Shown here: positions 26,111-35,128 of the stretch, in pieces | How the letters are laid out: each line of letters begins with the position of its first letter | Numbering within the stretch: the stretch's first letter is position 1 | NCBI GenBank assembly: GCA_904381335.1 | Contig: CAJFIN010000006.1 | Location: 1 to 43,268 of the forward strand | From: Candidatus Neoanaerotignum galli | GTDB lineage: Bacteria; Bacillota; Clostridia; Lachnospirales; Anaerotignaceae | DNA length: 43,268 nt | Reading direction: 5' to 3' | Position numbers and translations under genes: made by a program | Notes under the pieces: generated by a model | Seen by the model: the letters and a program-made list of their open reading frames with translations, nothing else | Told to the model about the DNA's origin: nothing | Database searches by the model: none

Positions 26111-26139
26111 ATTATAACCGGTTTGACGCTTTTTTTCAA
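26111..26139 (-). promoter_or_regulatory. Sigma-A promoter of the yigZ-like gene
   Basis: On minus, TTGAAA (26134-26139), 17-bp spacer, TATAAT (26111-26116). Confidence 0.8.
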
Positions 26140-26145
26140 ATCACG

Positions 26146-26173
26146 CACCAAAATGCGTTGCCGTCATAGTATA
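26146..26173 (+). promoter_or_regulatory. Candidate SigK-like promoter of the Cys-rich protein gene
   Basis: CACC (26146-26149) and CATAGTATA (26165-26173) fit the late mother-cell sigma-K pattern mACm-N15/16-CATAnnnTA. It lies about 45 bp upstream of the ATG. No good sigma-A promoter was seen on this strand. Confidence 0.45.
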
Positions 26174-26215
26174 GAGCAAACCAAAAATGCTTCTTCTTCA
26201 AAAGGAGGAACCTCT

Positions 26216-27340
26216 ATGGATGCATATGCCATCAACACCACCCCCACCGCTTTGACCGGCACCGACTGCATTCTGGCGCAAAAGCTTTTTGACCAGTGTC
26301 GCCTGCAAACTTGTTTAGGATATGATGCTCTGGGCGCTGCCAAATACGCCGGCGGAAAAGGCTGCGGTTCTTGCGGTAATGGCTGTAGTAACGGGTGCAG
26401 CAATTCCTGCAATAATAATTGCAATAATAATTGCAATAATAACTGCAACAATAACTGCGGTAATAATTGCAGCAACAATTGCGGTAATTCTTGTGCCAAC
26501 ACCACCTGCACGGATCCTTGCAGCGGAGATACCATTGTACCGCCAAACAATGCAGACTCTGTCACCATCAAAAACCTAACCACTTCCAATGTATCTATCA
26601 TTAGCAAATGCGAAAGTTCTTTTCAGTGTGGTTACTGGGACGTGGTAGTAAAATTTACCTTCCGCTACTGCCTGGTATTTTATGACAGCGATGGCTGTGA
26701 GATTGTTTCCATTCCCGCCACTAGCTGCTACACCACCACCATCACCCTTTACGGCGGAGATAATATCTGCGTTACCACATTTAACGAACTTTTCTCTTCT
26801 TTGTGTTCCAATGGACCATTTGTGGCAGTTGAGGCCAATGCCATGCCCCTAACGGCATGTTTAAGTTATCCTTGCCCCACCTACTGCGGACCATGCGGGC
26901 CTTGCGGCGGCTGTGGCAACAACTGCTGCTATCCCAACAACAACTGCTGCAGCGGCGTAATGGTCAATGGGTGCGAATGCACACCACAAAACACCTGCAA
27001 TGATCCAGCGCCTGTTGCCGTTCATGTGACCATCGGCCTCTTTGCCGTTATCAAGCTGTTCCGCATCTCCAATATGATGGTGCAAAACCTGGGCGCCTGT
27101 GTGCCTGAAGAAGCCACCCAGTCCTCGGGCGATTCCACCAATCCTTGTGAGTATTTCCAGAGTCTGGACTTCCCAGTAAATCTCTTTGCTCCTCAGTCCA
27201 GCTATACCCCTTCCGCAGAGACCATCACCGGCACCACAGCTTCTCCAGCAGGCTGCGGCTGCAACAATGGCTGCGGCTGCAATAACAGCTGTGGCAACTC
27301 CTGCGGCGGTTGTGGCTGTGGCAACTCCTGCGGCTGCTAA
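26216..27340 (+). CDS. Cys/Asn-rich tandem-repeat protein, probable spore coat or surface component
   Basis: A 374-aa protein with 49 Cys (13%). Residues 1-45 are ordinary. About 47-100 form a Cys ladder with units NNNC (four in a row), then GNNC, SNNC and GNSC. About 110-215 is a beta-rich globular region with IKNLTTSNVSIISKCE and YWDVVVKFTFRYCL. A second Cys/Gly/Pro cluster (CGPCGPCGGCGNNCC) follows. Then comes a Cys-poor region (about 260-340), and a C-terminal Gly-Cys tail ending NSCGC. There is no signal peptide, so it acts inside the cell, which fits assembly in the mother cell. AAAGGAGG precedes the ATG at 26216. The coat role is inferred from composition and the SigK-like promoter. 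Confidence 0.75.
   Translation: MDAYAINTTPTALTGTDCILAQKLFDQCRLQTCLGYDALGAAKYAGGKGCGSCGNGCSNGCSNSCNNNCNNNCNNNCNNNCGNNCSNNCGNSCANTTCTDPCSGDTIVPPNNADSVTIKNLTTSNVSIISKCESSFQCGYWDVVVKFTFRYCLVFYDSDGCEIVSIPATSCYTTTITLYGGDNICVTTFNELFSSLCSNGPFVAVEANAMPLTACLSYPCPTYCGPCGPCGGCGNNCCYPNNNCCSGVMVNGCECTPQNTCNDPAPVAVHVTIGLFAVIKLFRISNMMVQNLGACVPEEATQSSGDSTNPCEYFQSLDFPVNLFAPQSSYTPSAETITGTTASPAGCGCNNGCGCNNSCGNSCGGCGCGNSCGC
26400..26494 (+). repeat. In-frame 12-bp tandem repeats (NNNC units)
   Basis: AATAATAATTGC-type 12-base units repeat about four times perfectly or nearly so, flanked by GNNC/SNNC/GNSC variants. All stay in frame. The unit can expand or contract by slippage without frameshift, so length variation between strains is expected. 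Confidence 0.8.
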
Positions 27341-27377
27341 TCCCATCTTTTTTTGCTTTAGCGGATTTGCCTATGAC

Positions 27378-27416
27378 AAAAAGACCCCAGAGCCATGGCC
27401 CTCGGGGTCTTTTTCT
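27378..27416. terminator. Bidirectional terminator between the Cys-rich gene and the SLH-CAP gene
   Basis: AAAAAGACCCC and GGGGTCTTTTT pair around GAG/CTC (one bulged A) with A/T runs on both sides. It lies between two convergent genes. Confidence 0.9.
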
Positions 27417-27422
27417 TTTGCT

Positions 27423-28850
27423 TTATCCTGCAAACAAATCCACTGTCACATAAAAGCAATTGCGTTGAGGAACGCCTGTGGCGCCCAAGCCAATATCCGT
27501 AAAGGCATCTTCCAGCAGATTATTTCGGCTAGACAAAGAGCTCATCCACCAGCCATAGATATCCATGGCTTCCCCCTCTATGGTAGTACAGATCAGCTCT
27601 CCGGCCTCTGCATAATGCAGTCCAGCTTGATCCATCCGTTCAAAAAACGTCCGTCCATCTGCAGAAAGATAGCTGCCTTGAAGATATTTTTTCATCTCAT
27701 CGGCATGATCCTGAGCCACGCCATCGGAAAAAGGATTGCGCCGCAGCGCAGAAAGACCGTTTTTCTGCCGCAAACCATTAATCATGTAGTATAACTCCGT
27801 TTCCACATCTTCATCGTAGCTTCCATCATACTGTCCTGTCTGCTGGGACAGCCCCGTCCGGCAAAGGTATACGGCATCACTGCCATGGGAGGTATCCCCA
27901 TCAAAAAAGAGGGTCATACTAACGCCATTTTCCTCCCGCACCGCTTTTTCTTCAGAATAGGAAGAAAATTCTGCCAAATTCAATGATGCATAGGTGGTTT
28001 GGCTCGTAAAAGAACCGCAGCGGAAAATCCCATTGGTGTATACTTCCACAGCAGCATCCTCCCGATAACCCACCATAACAAAATATCCTTCTTTTGTCTG
28101 ATATAAGCCGCGACTTGTGCCGGTAATGCCCCGAGTCTGAGCCTGACAAGAGCCCAGCTTACCTTCTACGCTGGAACGGCTTTCCCCCAAAGTGATGGCA
28201 CTTTCTCCCACTGTCACGCCTTGGGCGGTACGCACTGCATCACCTAACAATCGGTCACGGCCCTGCATCAAAACGGTAACGATCTGCTCCTTCGTGGCAG
28301 CGCTAGTGGGATGAAAATACCCCGCTTCATCCCCGGCAACCATGCCATTGGCCTCCAAGCAATACACATCCGACCGAGCCCAGCTGGCGATGGCATCTTC
28401 ATCCGCAAAAATGCCGGACTGAGCCGTAGGGCTAGTAAAAGTAACGCCCAGCAGCCGAAATAAACGCACCAATACAGACGCCATTTGCTCCCTGGTGACG
28501 CTGCCTTCCGGCTGGAACTGACCATCGCCCACACCGCTCATGATCCCTAATTCATAGGCTATCGCCACTTGAGGGTTTTGTGTATCTTGAAAGGGTACCT
28601 GAGCAGGGGACGCCAGTTGACTGCCGGTAACAGCAGAATAGAAGCCTACTGCCAGTGCTGCCAAGTCCTCCCGACTTGCTGGAGATGCAGCATCTGTCAA
28701 AAGATTTTCTGCTACTAAGCCTTCTTGCACCGCTTCTTCCAGCACAGGTTGGGCCCAGCTGCTGCCTTGAACGGCCGCCATTGCTGGACAAGAAATCAGC
28801 AGCAAAAAAAGAAAGCTGACCAGCAGCAATTTTCCATACTGTTTTCTCAT
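27423..28850 (-). CDS. Secreted SLH-domain protein with C-terminal CAP (SCP/YkwD-like) domain
   Basis: A 475-aa exported protein. Residues 1-26 are a signal peptide (MRKQYGKLLLVSFLFLLLIS then CPAMA); cleavage after AMA or lipid attachment at Cys21 are both possible. About 30-200 hold three S-layer homology repeats (YELGIMSGVGDGQFQPEGSV, TREQMASVL, FADEDAIASWARSDV), which anchor to cell wall polymers. About 205-330 resembles the domain often found before CAP modules. About 345-475 is the CAP domain (YYMINGLRQKNGLSALRRNP, DHADEMKKY, GWWMSS, YVTVDLF). AAAGGAGG precedes the ATG. Confidence 0.88.
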   Translation of the reverse strand: MRKQYGKLLLVSFLFLLLISCPAMAAVQGSSWAQPVLEEAVQEGLVAENLLTDAASPASREDLAALAVGFYSAVTGSQLASPAQVPFQDTQNPQVAIAYELGIMSGVGDGQFQPEGSVTREQMASVLVRLFRLLGVTFTSPTAQSGIFADEDAIASWARSDVYCLEANGMVAGDEAGYFHPTSAATKEQIVTVLMQGRDRLLGDAVRTAQGVTVGESAITLGESRSSVEGKLGSCQAQTRGITGTSRGLYQTKEGYFVMVGYREDAAVEVYTNGIFRCGSFTSQTTYASLNLAEFSSYSEEKAVREENGVSMTLFFDGDTSHGSDAVYLCRTGLSQQTGQYDGSYDEDVETELYYMINGLRQKNGLSALRRNPFSDGVAQDHADEMKKYLQGSYLSADGRTFFERMDQAGLHYAEAGELICTTIEGEAMDIYGWWMSSLSSRNNLLEDAFTDIGLGATGVPQRNCFYVTVDLFAG

Positions 28851-28902
28851 TGATTTCCTCCTTTAAACACTCCCGTCTTATCCTCGGAAGTTCATAGGAA
28901 AC

Positions 28903-28930
28903 AGTATATCATATTTTTTGAAAAAATCAA
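28903..28930 (-). promoter_or_regulatory. Sigma-A promoter of the SLH-CAP gene
   Basis: On minus, TTGATT (28925-28930), 16-bp spacer, TATACT (28903-28908). Confidence 0.65.
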
Positions 28931-29137
28931 TTTTTTCACGGGAAAGTGGAGTGTCTATACCAAATTTAGCCGCATTTTTCAAAATTTTATGTTGCCCTCA
29001 CCCATTTTTTTGTGTTTATTATTTCTAAAAAGAGTCTACTTTTTTTAGAAAATTCCGGCGCATCCGATAAAACAGACGTAGCTTCTTCCAGATCCCTGGA
29101 AGGATTTTTGGCGTTTTGCTTTTTTTCAGGAGGGAAG
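28931..29137. other. Intergenic stretch without a recognised gene
   Basis: AT-rich sequence between the SLH-CAP promoter and the pyc terminator. No convincing ORF. Confidence 0.5.
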
Positions 29138-29180
29138 GAAAAAACGGCGTTTGGTTCCGTTTTTGAAACCAAACGCCGTC
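29138..29180 (-). terminator. Strong intrinsic terminator of pyc
   Basis: ACGGCGTTTGGTT and its exact complement (29144-29156 and 29167-29179) form a 13-bp stem followed by TTTTTT on the minus strand, 11 bp after the pyc stop. Confidence 0.92.
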
Positions 29181-29190
29181 AGGAGCAATT

Positions 29191-32100
29191 TTATTCTTCT
29201 TCCCGTTTGAAGGTGATGAGCAATTCTTCCTGGTTGACCCGTTCCCCTTCTTTGACATAAATCTTGTCTACCACACCACTGATTTTGGAGACAATGGATG
29301 TTTCCATCTTCATTGCCTCTACCGTCATCAGAATGTCGTTCTTTTTCACCACGTCTCCTTCTTTGACCTGGATCTTCCCCACTGTACCAGGGATAGGAGA
29401 GCCAAGCTGCAAGTCGTTGCCTTTTTCCGCCTTCAGTTTTTTATCCACATTTACCTGAAGTCTTCTGTCTTGCACTTGTACTTCGCGCATTACGCCATTA
29501 ATTTCAAATGTCACTGACCGCATCCCTTGTTCATTGGGCTCGGAAGTTTCCACAAAGCGGATCGTCACATCTTTCCCATCGCCCATACGGAAGGTAGTCT
29601 CTTCATTTTTCCGCAGGCCATGGAAGAACACATGGCTTTCCAAACGGCTGACATCGTTATAATATTCCAGATGTTTGCAGTAATCATCATATACCTTGGG
29701 ATACAGGGCATAGCTGAGCATATTCCGGATATTCACCCTGCTTTCCGGCACATGATTCTCATCCACCAAATGATGATGAATTTCTTCAAAGTCTGCCGGA
29801 GGCAATACTTTCCCTGCACGTTCTGTCAATGGCTGACGGCCTTTCAGGATGATCTTTTGCAGTTCCTCAGGGAAGCCGCCATCTGGCTGACCTACCATAC
29901 CCATGAAATAGTCTACCACAGAATCGGGATAGGACAGCTCTTTGCCTTCGGTAAGGATATTATCTTTATTCAAACCGTTTTTGAACATAAAGATGGCCAA
30001 GTCGCCCACAATTTTAGCCGTAGGCGTTACTTTGATGATGTTGCCCAACAGCTCATTGGCCTGTTTGTAAAGGGCTTTGATATCTTCAAAGTTATCCGCT
30101 GCACCCATTTCTTTCACCTGGGCCAAAAGGTTACTGTACTGGCCGCCAGGAATTTCATATTTATAGATTTCGGTATTCGCGGTTTTCATTGCACTTTCAA
30201 AGCTGCTATAAATCTGCCGCACATCCGCCCAGTAGTGCGTCAGGCGGGTCAATTCTTCTGGATTAAGCCCCGTATCCCGCTCAGTACCGCGCAAAGCTTC
30301 CACAATGGAGTTCATGGAAGGCTGGCTGGTCAGACCACTCATTGCTTCAATGGCTGCATCCGCAATATCCAATCCAGCTTCTGCCGCCATCAGTACCGTG
30401 CTAACACCGTTACCTGTAGAGTCATGGGTGTGCAGATGGATCGGCACATGCAGCTCGCTCTTCATGGCGCTAATCAACTCTTTTGCAGCATACGGTTTGA
30501 GCAGACCTGCCATATCTTTGATGGCCACAATATGGCATCCCAACGCTTCCAGTTCTTTTGCCTTTTTCAGGTAATAATCAATGGTATATTTCGTTTCTTT
30601 TGGATCGAGGATATTGCCGGTATAGCAAATGGCGCCTTCCACAATGCAGCCCGTTTTAAGTGCTTCTTCAATGGGCATTTTCATGTTTTCAATCCAGTTT
30701 AAGCTATCGAAGATACGGAATACATCCACACCCCGCTCGGCAGCCACTTCAATAAACTTTGCCACTACATTATCGGGATAGTTGCTGTAGCCAACGGCAT
30801 TAGAAGCCCGCAGCAGCATCTGGATCAGCGTATTTGGCATTGCCTGCCGCAGCCGCTCCAGCCGAACCCATGGCGATTCCTTCAAAAACCGATAGGAGGT
30901 ATCAAAGGTAGCGCCGCCCCATGCTTCCACAGAAAATGCCGGCGCCATGATTTCATTGGTAGCAGGAGCTGCTTTCATCAGATCGATGGTACGCATTCTG
31001 GTAGCACATAACGACTGATGGGCATCTCGGAATGTGGTATCGGTAAGATACAGTTTCTTTTCTTTGAGGATCTTTTGGGTAAAGTCTCTGGCGCCCAGAC
31101 GCAAAAACTCATCTCTTGCACCGCGAACCGGCTTTCCGCTTACCTTGGGTTCATCCACACAAGTAACGGCAGGTTTTTCGCCATTTACTTCGTTAACAAT
31201 CTTGTTGCCAATAAATTCTGCAATCCGAGTGGCCCGGTCGCGGCCTACACTGATTTCAAACAGAGAAGGCGTATTGGCAATAAAGGTTGTGGTGCAAAGG
31301 CCTTTGGCAAACGTCTCGTTTTGCAGCACATTAATCAAAAACGGAATATTGGTCTTTACTCCGCGGATACGGGTTTCTTTCAACGCGCGGATGCCTTTAT
31401 TGACTGCCCGGCGGAAGTTGCGATCGCTGGCAATGATTTTTACCAACAGGCTATCATAATACGGTGTGATTTCCGCACCGGCATATGCCGTACCGCCATC
31501 CAAACGAATCCCGTTACCAGCCGCCGAACGGTATACAGAAATCCGGCCCGTATCAGGCAGGAAGTTATTGGAAGGATCTTCTGTGGTCACACGCATTTGA
31601 ATGGAATATCCGTTACAAGGAATATCCTCCTGGCTGCTGATGCCGATCTCTGGAGAATTCAGCGGATACCCTTCTTCAATGAGGATCTGGGTCTGGACGA
31701 TGTCAATGCCCGTCACTTCTTCTGTCACCGTATGTTCCACCTGGATACGGGGGTTCATTTCGATGAAATAATAATTTTGGTCAGCATCCACCAAAAATTC
31801 CAAAGTACCCGCACTCTTATAGCCCACATGTTTCGCCAATTTCACAGCATCGGCAAAAATATGCTGACGCACTTCATCGCGCAAGGTAAAGGCCGGCGCA
31901 TATTCTACCACTTTCTGGTGACGCCGCTGCACAGAGCAATCACGGTCATACAAATGCACAATATTGCCATATTTATCCCCGATGATCTGCACTTCCACAT
32001 GCTTTGGATCTTTGAGGTACTTTTCGATAAAAATCTTGTCATCGCCAAAGGCTTTCTTTGCTTCGTTTACAGCTTCAGCAAATTCCCGAGGCATATCCTC

Positions 32101-32643
32101 ACGATGATTAACAATCCGCATCCCACGGCCACCGCCGCCATTTGAAGCCTTCAGCATCACCGGATAACCCACTTCATCGGCAATCTTCATCACTTCATCC
32201 ACACTCTTGATGGCATGATCGATCCCTGGGATAATGGGCACACCGCAGGCAATGGCAATCTGCTTGGAAGAGATCTTATCACCCATGGCGTTCATGGTTT
32301 CCTTGGTGGGGCCGATAAAGGCAATTCCCGCTTCTTCACAAGCGGCTGCAAAAGACGGATTTTCGGATAAAAAGCCATACCCTGGATGAATGGCATCCAC
32401 CCCTTTTGATTTTGCAATTTGAATGATGCCTTGAATATCCAGATAAGCATCAATGGGGCCTTTTGTGGGATCCAGCTCATAGCTCTCATCGGTTTTGGTA
32501 CGGAAAAGGGAATATTTATCTTCTTTAGAAAAAATACCCATTGTTCCAATCCCCAATTCATTCAGCGCGCGGTAGATCCGAATGGCAATCTCGCCTCGGT
32601 TGGCCACTAATACTTTCTTAAATTGCTTGATTTCAGTCTGCAT
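29191..32643 (-). CDS. pyc: Pyruvate carboxylase
   Basis: Biotin-dependent carboxylation of pyruvate to oxaloacetate (anaplerosis). The single 1150-aa chain has all domains: biotin carboxylase (about 1-450; KVLVANRGEIAIR, GGGGRGMR, EMNPRIQVEHTVTE), carboxyltransferase (about 530-810; TTFRDAHQSL, FDSLNW, HTHDSTGNG), the PYC C-terminal region, and a biotinyl domain ending in VEAMKMETSI with the biotin Lys. Of two in-frame ATGs 6 bp apart, the second (32643) is preferred because AAAGGGGG abuts the first. A sigma-A promoter and a strong terminator bound it. Confidence 0.98.
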   Translation of the reverse strand: MQTEIKQFKKVLVANRGEIAIRIYRALNELGIGTMGIFSKEDKYSLFRTKTDESYELDPTKGPIDAYLDIQGIIQIAKSKGVDAIHPGYGFLSENPSFAAACEEAGIAFIGPTKETMNAMGDKISSKQIAIACGVPIIPGIDHAIKSVDEVMKIADEVGYPVMLKASNGGGGRGMRIVNHREDMPREFAEAVNEAKKAFGDDKIFIEKYLKDPKHVEVQIIGDKYGNIVHLYDRDCSVQRRHQKVVEYAPAFTLRDEVRQHIFADAVKLAKHVGYKSAGTLEFLVDADQNYYFIEMNPRIQVEHTVTEEVTGIDIVQTQILIEEGYPLNSPEIGISSQEDIPCNGYSIQMRVTTEDPSNNFLPDTGRISVYRSAAGNGIRLDGGTAYAGAEITPYYDSLLVKIIASDRNFRRAVNKGIRALKETRIRGVKTNIPFLINVLQNETFAKGLCTTTFIANTPSLFEISVGRDRATRIAEFIGNKIVNEVNGEKPAVTCVDEPKVSGKPVRGARDEFLRLGARDFTQKILKEKKLYLTDTTFRDAHQSLCATRMRTIDLMKAAPATNEIMAPAFSVEAWGGATFDTSYRFLKESPWVRLERLRQAMPNTLIQMLLRASNAVGYSNYPDNVVAKFIEVAAERGVDVFRIFDSLNWIENMKMPIEEALKTGCIVEGAICYTGNILDPKETKYTIDYYLKKAKELEALGCHIVAIKDMAGLLKPYAAKELISAMKSELHVPIHLHTHDSTGNGVSTVLMAAEAGLDIADAAIEAMSGLTSQPSMNSIVEALRGTERDTGLNPEELTRLTHYWADVRQIYSSFESAMKTANTEIYKYEIPGGQYSNLLAQVKEMGAADNFEDIKALYKQANELLGNIIKVTPTAKIVGDLAIFMFKNGLNKDNILTEGKELSYPDSVVDYFMGMVGQPDGGFPEELQKIILKGRQPLTERAGKVLPPADFEEIHHHLVDENHVPESRVNIRNMLSYALYPKVYDDYCKHLEYYNDVSRLESHVFFHGLRKNEETTFRMGDGKDVTIRFVETSEPNEQGMRSVTFEINGVMREVQVQDRRLQVNVDKKLKAEKGNDLQLGSPIPGTVGKIQVKEGDVVKKNDILMTVEAMKMETSIVSKISGVVDKIYVKEGERVNQEELLITFKREEE

Positions 32644-32726
32644 CTGCATCCCCCTTTATTTGCGGGTCATCACCCAAGAATATTTGAAAATACGTTTCTT
32701 TTTCTCAAATTTTCGTCTTCTATTTT

Positions 32727-32755
32727 ATTATAGACCATCTGAAACCATTAGTAAA
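32727..32755 (-). promoter_or_regulatory. Sigma-A promoter of pyc
   Basis: On minus, TTTACT (32750-32755), 17-bp spacer, TATAAT (32727-32732), giving a leader of about 75 nt. Confidence 0.75.
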
Positions 32756-32778
32756 CTATATTTTATTTACTGCTTCTA

Positions 32779-34176
32779 TCAGTTTTTCTTATATCTCTTT
32801 CGGCGTTCTGTGCCAAACACCTGGGTAAAAACCTCCGTAATGGTACGGCAGGGCATCACTTTCAATGATCCATACATCATTTCTTTGGCGCCGCCCTGTG
32901 CCAAAAAAACCCGCCGAAACCCCATACGGCTTAATTCCTTCAATCGGCTTTCTGTATTTGGCACAGCTTTCAGCTCCCCAGTTAATCCCACGTCCGCCAA
33001 AAAGGCATCTCCCGGGGAAATTGGCACATCATAAAAGGAGGAAGCAATGGAAACCATAATGGCTAAATTCGACCCCTGCTCTTTTAATTTCAGGCCGCCC
33101 GTGGTTTTAATCACCACATTTTGGTCAAATAAATCAACGCCGCACCTTTCTTCCAGGATAGAAATTAATGTATGAAGCTGCTCCCGGCGCACCGCTTCCC
33201 CAATGCGGCTGGGATAAGGGGTATAACTGCGAGAGACCAAGCTTTCAATCTCCGCAATCACCGGCCGTGACCCTTCACGCACCACAGTCAAGGCGCTGCC
33301 ACTGACGGCCTGGCCTTCTTCCCGCTTGGTCATAAAAAAGGTGGACGGGTTATCCATGGATTGCAGCCCTTGCTCTGTCATCGTAAAAAATCCCATCTCT
33401 CCAGCGCTGCCAAACCGGTTTTTTGTGGCTGTGAGACTACGGTAGGTTTCATCAAAATCCCCGTCCATCAAAAGCACCGTATCCGCAAGATGTTCTAACG
33501 CCCGTAGCCCAGCCAGTTCATCATTTTTATTCATTTGACCAATCAGGATAACCGCCACCGGCAGATGGCCGTTTTTCGCTAGCCTCGTCAGCTCCCCGGC
33601 ACACTCCATGGTCTGAGTGGGATTTCCCGCCCGAGAGGGTAAAAAAGCTTCCAGCTGAAATGTCTGAATGCTGTCAACCACCACCAGAGCTGCCTGCTTT
33701 TCCTTCGCTGTTTTAAGCACCTGATCCATACTGGTGGTGGCTAACACCCAAAGCTTCTTAGAAATATGGTCTAAAATGCGATCTGCCCGGCCTTTAATCT
33801 GGCTGGCGCTTTCTTCCCCAGAGGCATAGAGCACATCAACCCCCTGCTCTGCCACACGGTTGGCCACCGCCAAAGATAAGGTACTTTTGCCACCGCCCGG
33901 GGGGGAGGATAAAATCGTCACAGAATCCCGCACCAGTCCTCCGCCCAGCACCCGGTCAAACTCACCAATGCCCGTCATCAGCCGGTCAGAGCGATCTTTT
34001 TCTACTTCTTCCAGACGCTGTACCTGTTGGCTCAAGCCATATCCTTCTCCTTGGCGCCTTGGCGTTTGCGTCATCTCTTCAAAGGTATTATACTGCCGGC
34101 ATCGAGGGCATACGCCCATCCATTTAGCAGAACGGGCCCCGCAGTTACGGCAAACATACACCGTTTTTTCTTTCAT
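32779..34176 (-). CDS. radA: DNA repair protein RadA (Sms)
   Basis: A branch-migration ATPase in recombinational repair. The 465-aa protein has the N-terminal zinc finger CRNCGARSAKWMGVCPRC, a RecA-like core with Walker A PPGGGKST, Walker B VVVDSIQTFQ, the RadA-specific KNRFGS motif (about residue 250), and the C-terminal Lon-like domain (about 300-455). In most RadA proteins the P-loop reads G-D-P-G-I-G-K-S; here it is SSPPGGGKS, a mild variant that still fits Walker A. AGGGGAGG precedes the ATG, which overlaps the stop of a 21-codon leader ORF. Confidence 0.97.
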   Translation of the reverse strand: MKEKTVYVCRNCGARSAKWMGVCPRCRQYNTFEEMTQTPRRQGEGYGLSQQVQRLEEVEKDRSDRLMTGIGEFDRVLGGGLVRDSVTILSSPPGGGKSTLSLAVANRVAEQGVDVLYASGEESASQIKGRADRILDHISKKLWVLATTSMDQVLKTAKEKQAALVVVDSIQTFQLEAFLPSRAGNPTQTMECAGELTRLAKNGHLPVAVILIGQMNKNDELAGLRALEHLADTVLLMDGDFDETYRSLTATKNRFGSAGEMGFFTMTEQGLQSMDNPSTFFMTKREEGQAVSGSALTVVREGSRPVIAEIESLVSRSYTPYPSRIGEAVRREQLHTLISILEERCGVDLFDQNVVIKTTGGLKLKEQGSNLAIMVSIASSFYDVPISPGDAFLADVGLTGELKAVPNTESRLKELSRMGFRRVFLAQGGAKEMMYGSLKVMPCRTITEVFTQVFGTERRKRYKKN

Positions 34177-34238
34177 CCCTCAGCCTCCCCTAGCGCCACC
34201 GCATACCCCAATGGCAAGCGGTTGATCCGTTCCGTCAT
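34173..34238 (-). CDS. Tiny 21-aa ORF overlapping the radA start
   Basis: ATG at 34238 behind TTGGAG (8-nt spacing), 21 codons, stop TGA overlapping the radA ATG as ATGA. It could be a leader peptide that couples translation into radA, or the relic end of a lost gene. No similarity is recognised. Confidence 0.3.
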   Translation of the reverse strand: MTERINRLPLGYAVALGEAEG

Positions 34239-34282
34239 CCGAGTTTCTCCAAAAAACTATCCCCCTGACCATCTGGCCATAA

Positions 34283-34325
34283 TAAAATAGCCAGCCCAAG
34301 CATATAGCCGGGCTGGCTGTTTTTT
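34283..34325 (-). terminator. Terminator after the 138-aa protein gene
   Basis: AGCCAGCCCGGC and GCTTGGGCTGGCT form a stem with a TATAT-containing loop, followed by ATTTTATT on minus, directly after the stop at 34327. Confidence 0.85.
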
Positions 34326-34326
34326 C

Positions 34327-34743
34327 TTAACCGTTGATCTTCTCTAGCACCACTTGCTTTGCATCCCCCTTGGTATCTACGCTGAAGATCACCTTTCCTG
34401 CCAGGTTCGCTTTCACACTGCCCACATTTACATCATCAATGAGCACTTTATATTCTTTACCGGCTTCCAATTCCATTGTGATCTGCACATCATCTGCTGC
34501 TTCAATGGAAAAAGAGACCATCCGCTCTGTCTGGGAAAAGTGGTTGACTGCTGCACCAGGTACAGCCTCTAATAACAACCGTCCATTTTTTTCCAGCTTT
34601 GTGATATCTTTATATGTTTTTACATAATAGAGGTCTCCGTGCACTTCAAAATCCAGCACTTTCATCTTCTCATCGACCAGATAATTGCCAAAGCTCAAGG
34701 TGCCGTCTTGTTCTTCTCTGATCAATTCTTCTACAACTGCCAT
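34327..34743 (-). CDS. Conserved clostridial 138-aa protein of unknown function
   Basis: Begins MAVVEELIREEQDGTLSFGN and contains YKDITKLEKNGRLLLEAVPG, ITMELEAGKEYKVLIDDVN and a final beta-rich stretch. I remember this pattern from many Clostridia, where it is sometimes annotated as endosialidase; no enzymatic motif supports that name. It is predicted to be all-beta, acidic and cytosolic. AGGAGGC precedes the ATG. It has its own promoter and terminator, so it is monocistronic. Confidence 0.75.
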   Translation of the reverse strand: MAVVEELIREEQDGTLSFGNYLVDEKMKVLDFEVHGDLYYVKTYKDITKLEKNGRLLLEAVPGAAVNHFSQTERMVSFSIEAADDVQITMELEAGKEYKVLIDDVNVGSVKANLAGKVIFSVDTKGDAKQVVLEKING

Positions 34744-34812
34744 GATTGGTGCCTCCTATTCTCACTAGGGAGTGGCTTTCTCCCGTTTTTAGCGTAAAAT
34801 TTCCTACTGTGT

Positions 34813-34821
34813 ATTATAGCA
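34813..34821 (-). promoter_or_regulatory. Extended -10 promoter of the 138-aa protein gene
   Basis: On minus, TGCTATAAT (extended -10). A TTGACA (34862-34867) lies too far upstream for normal spacing. Confidence 0.55.
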
Positions 34822-34905
34822 GTAAAATTCGCGTTTGTATAGCACCAAATCCGATTTTCTTTGTCAAGATTCCACCTTTTCTACCAGGCCATTCATGTTT
34901 CTCTG

Positions 34906-34947
34906 CAAAAAGGGCCCACCCTGTTCCTTAGAGAAACAGGGTGGGCC
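34906..34947 (-). terminator. Terminator of the rubredoxin unit
   Basis: GGCCCACCCTGTT (34913-34925) and its exact complement (34935-34947) form a 13-bp stem followed by TTTTT on minus. Confidence 0.92.
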
Positions 34948-34957
34948 AAATAAAAAC

Positions 34958-35128
34958 TTACAGCAGCTGATTGCCAAACGTCTCTTCAAAGAGCGCCGCA
35001 ATCTGTTCCGGCGTGCGGAAACGGAGTTCTTTTTCATAAAAGTCCTCATATCCGCCGCTAATTTCATAAAAATCAATCAGCTGACAAATCATTTCCTCTA
35101 ACCGCCGGTCTGAAGAGAAAGAACTCAT
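34958..35128 (-). CDS. Small 56-aa protein coupled to rubredoxin
   Basis: The ATG overlaps the rubredoxin stop as ATGA, so the two are co-translated. The peptide is acidic and helical: [20 protein letters not shown], a DFYEKEL segment and a C-terminal [18 protein letters not shown]. One Cys, no membrane segment. The family is not recognised. The coupling suggests a partner or maturation role for rubredoxin-linked electron transfer, which is inference. Confidence 0.65.
   Translation of the reverse strand: MSSFSSDRRLEEMICQLIDFYEISGGYEDFYEKELRFRTPEQIAALFEETFGNQLL

Noticed and set aside
25553..26215. Extension of the Cys-rich protein by about 220 residues upstream
   Set aside because: It runs antisense through the yigZ-like gene; the ATG at 26216 has a strong ribosome site and a promoter just upstream.
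26400..26494. CRISPR-like array in the 12-bp repeats
   Set aside because: Units are contiguous, in frame and without spacers; they encode the NNNC ladder.
29527..32145. Long plus-strand frames (375 and 391 codons) opposite pyc
   Set aside because: They are antisense to conserved pyruvate carboxylase codons, lack ribosome sites and show His/Phe-rich composition typical of antisense frames.
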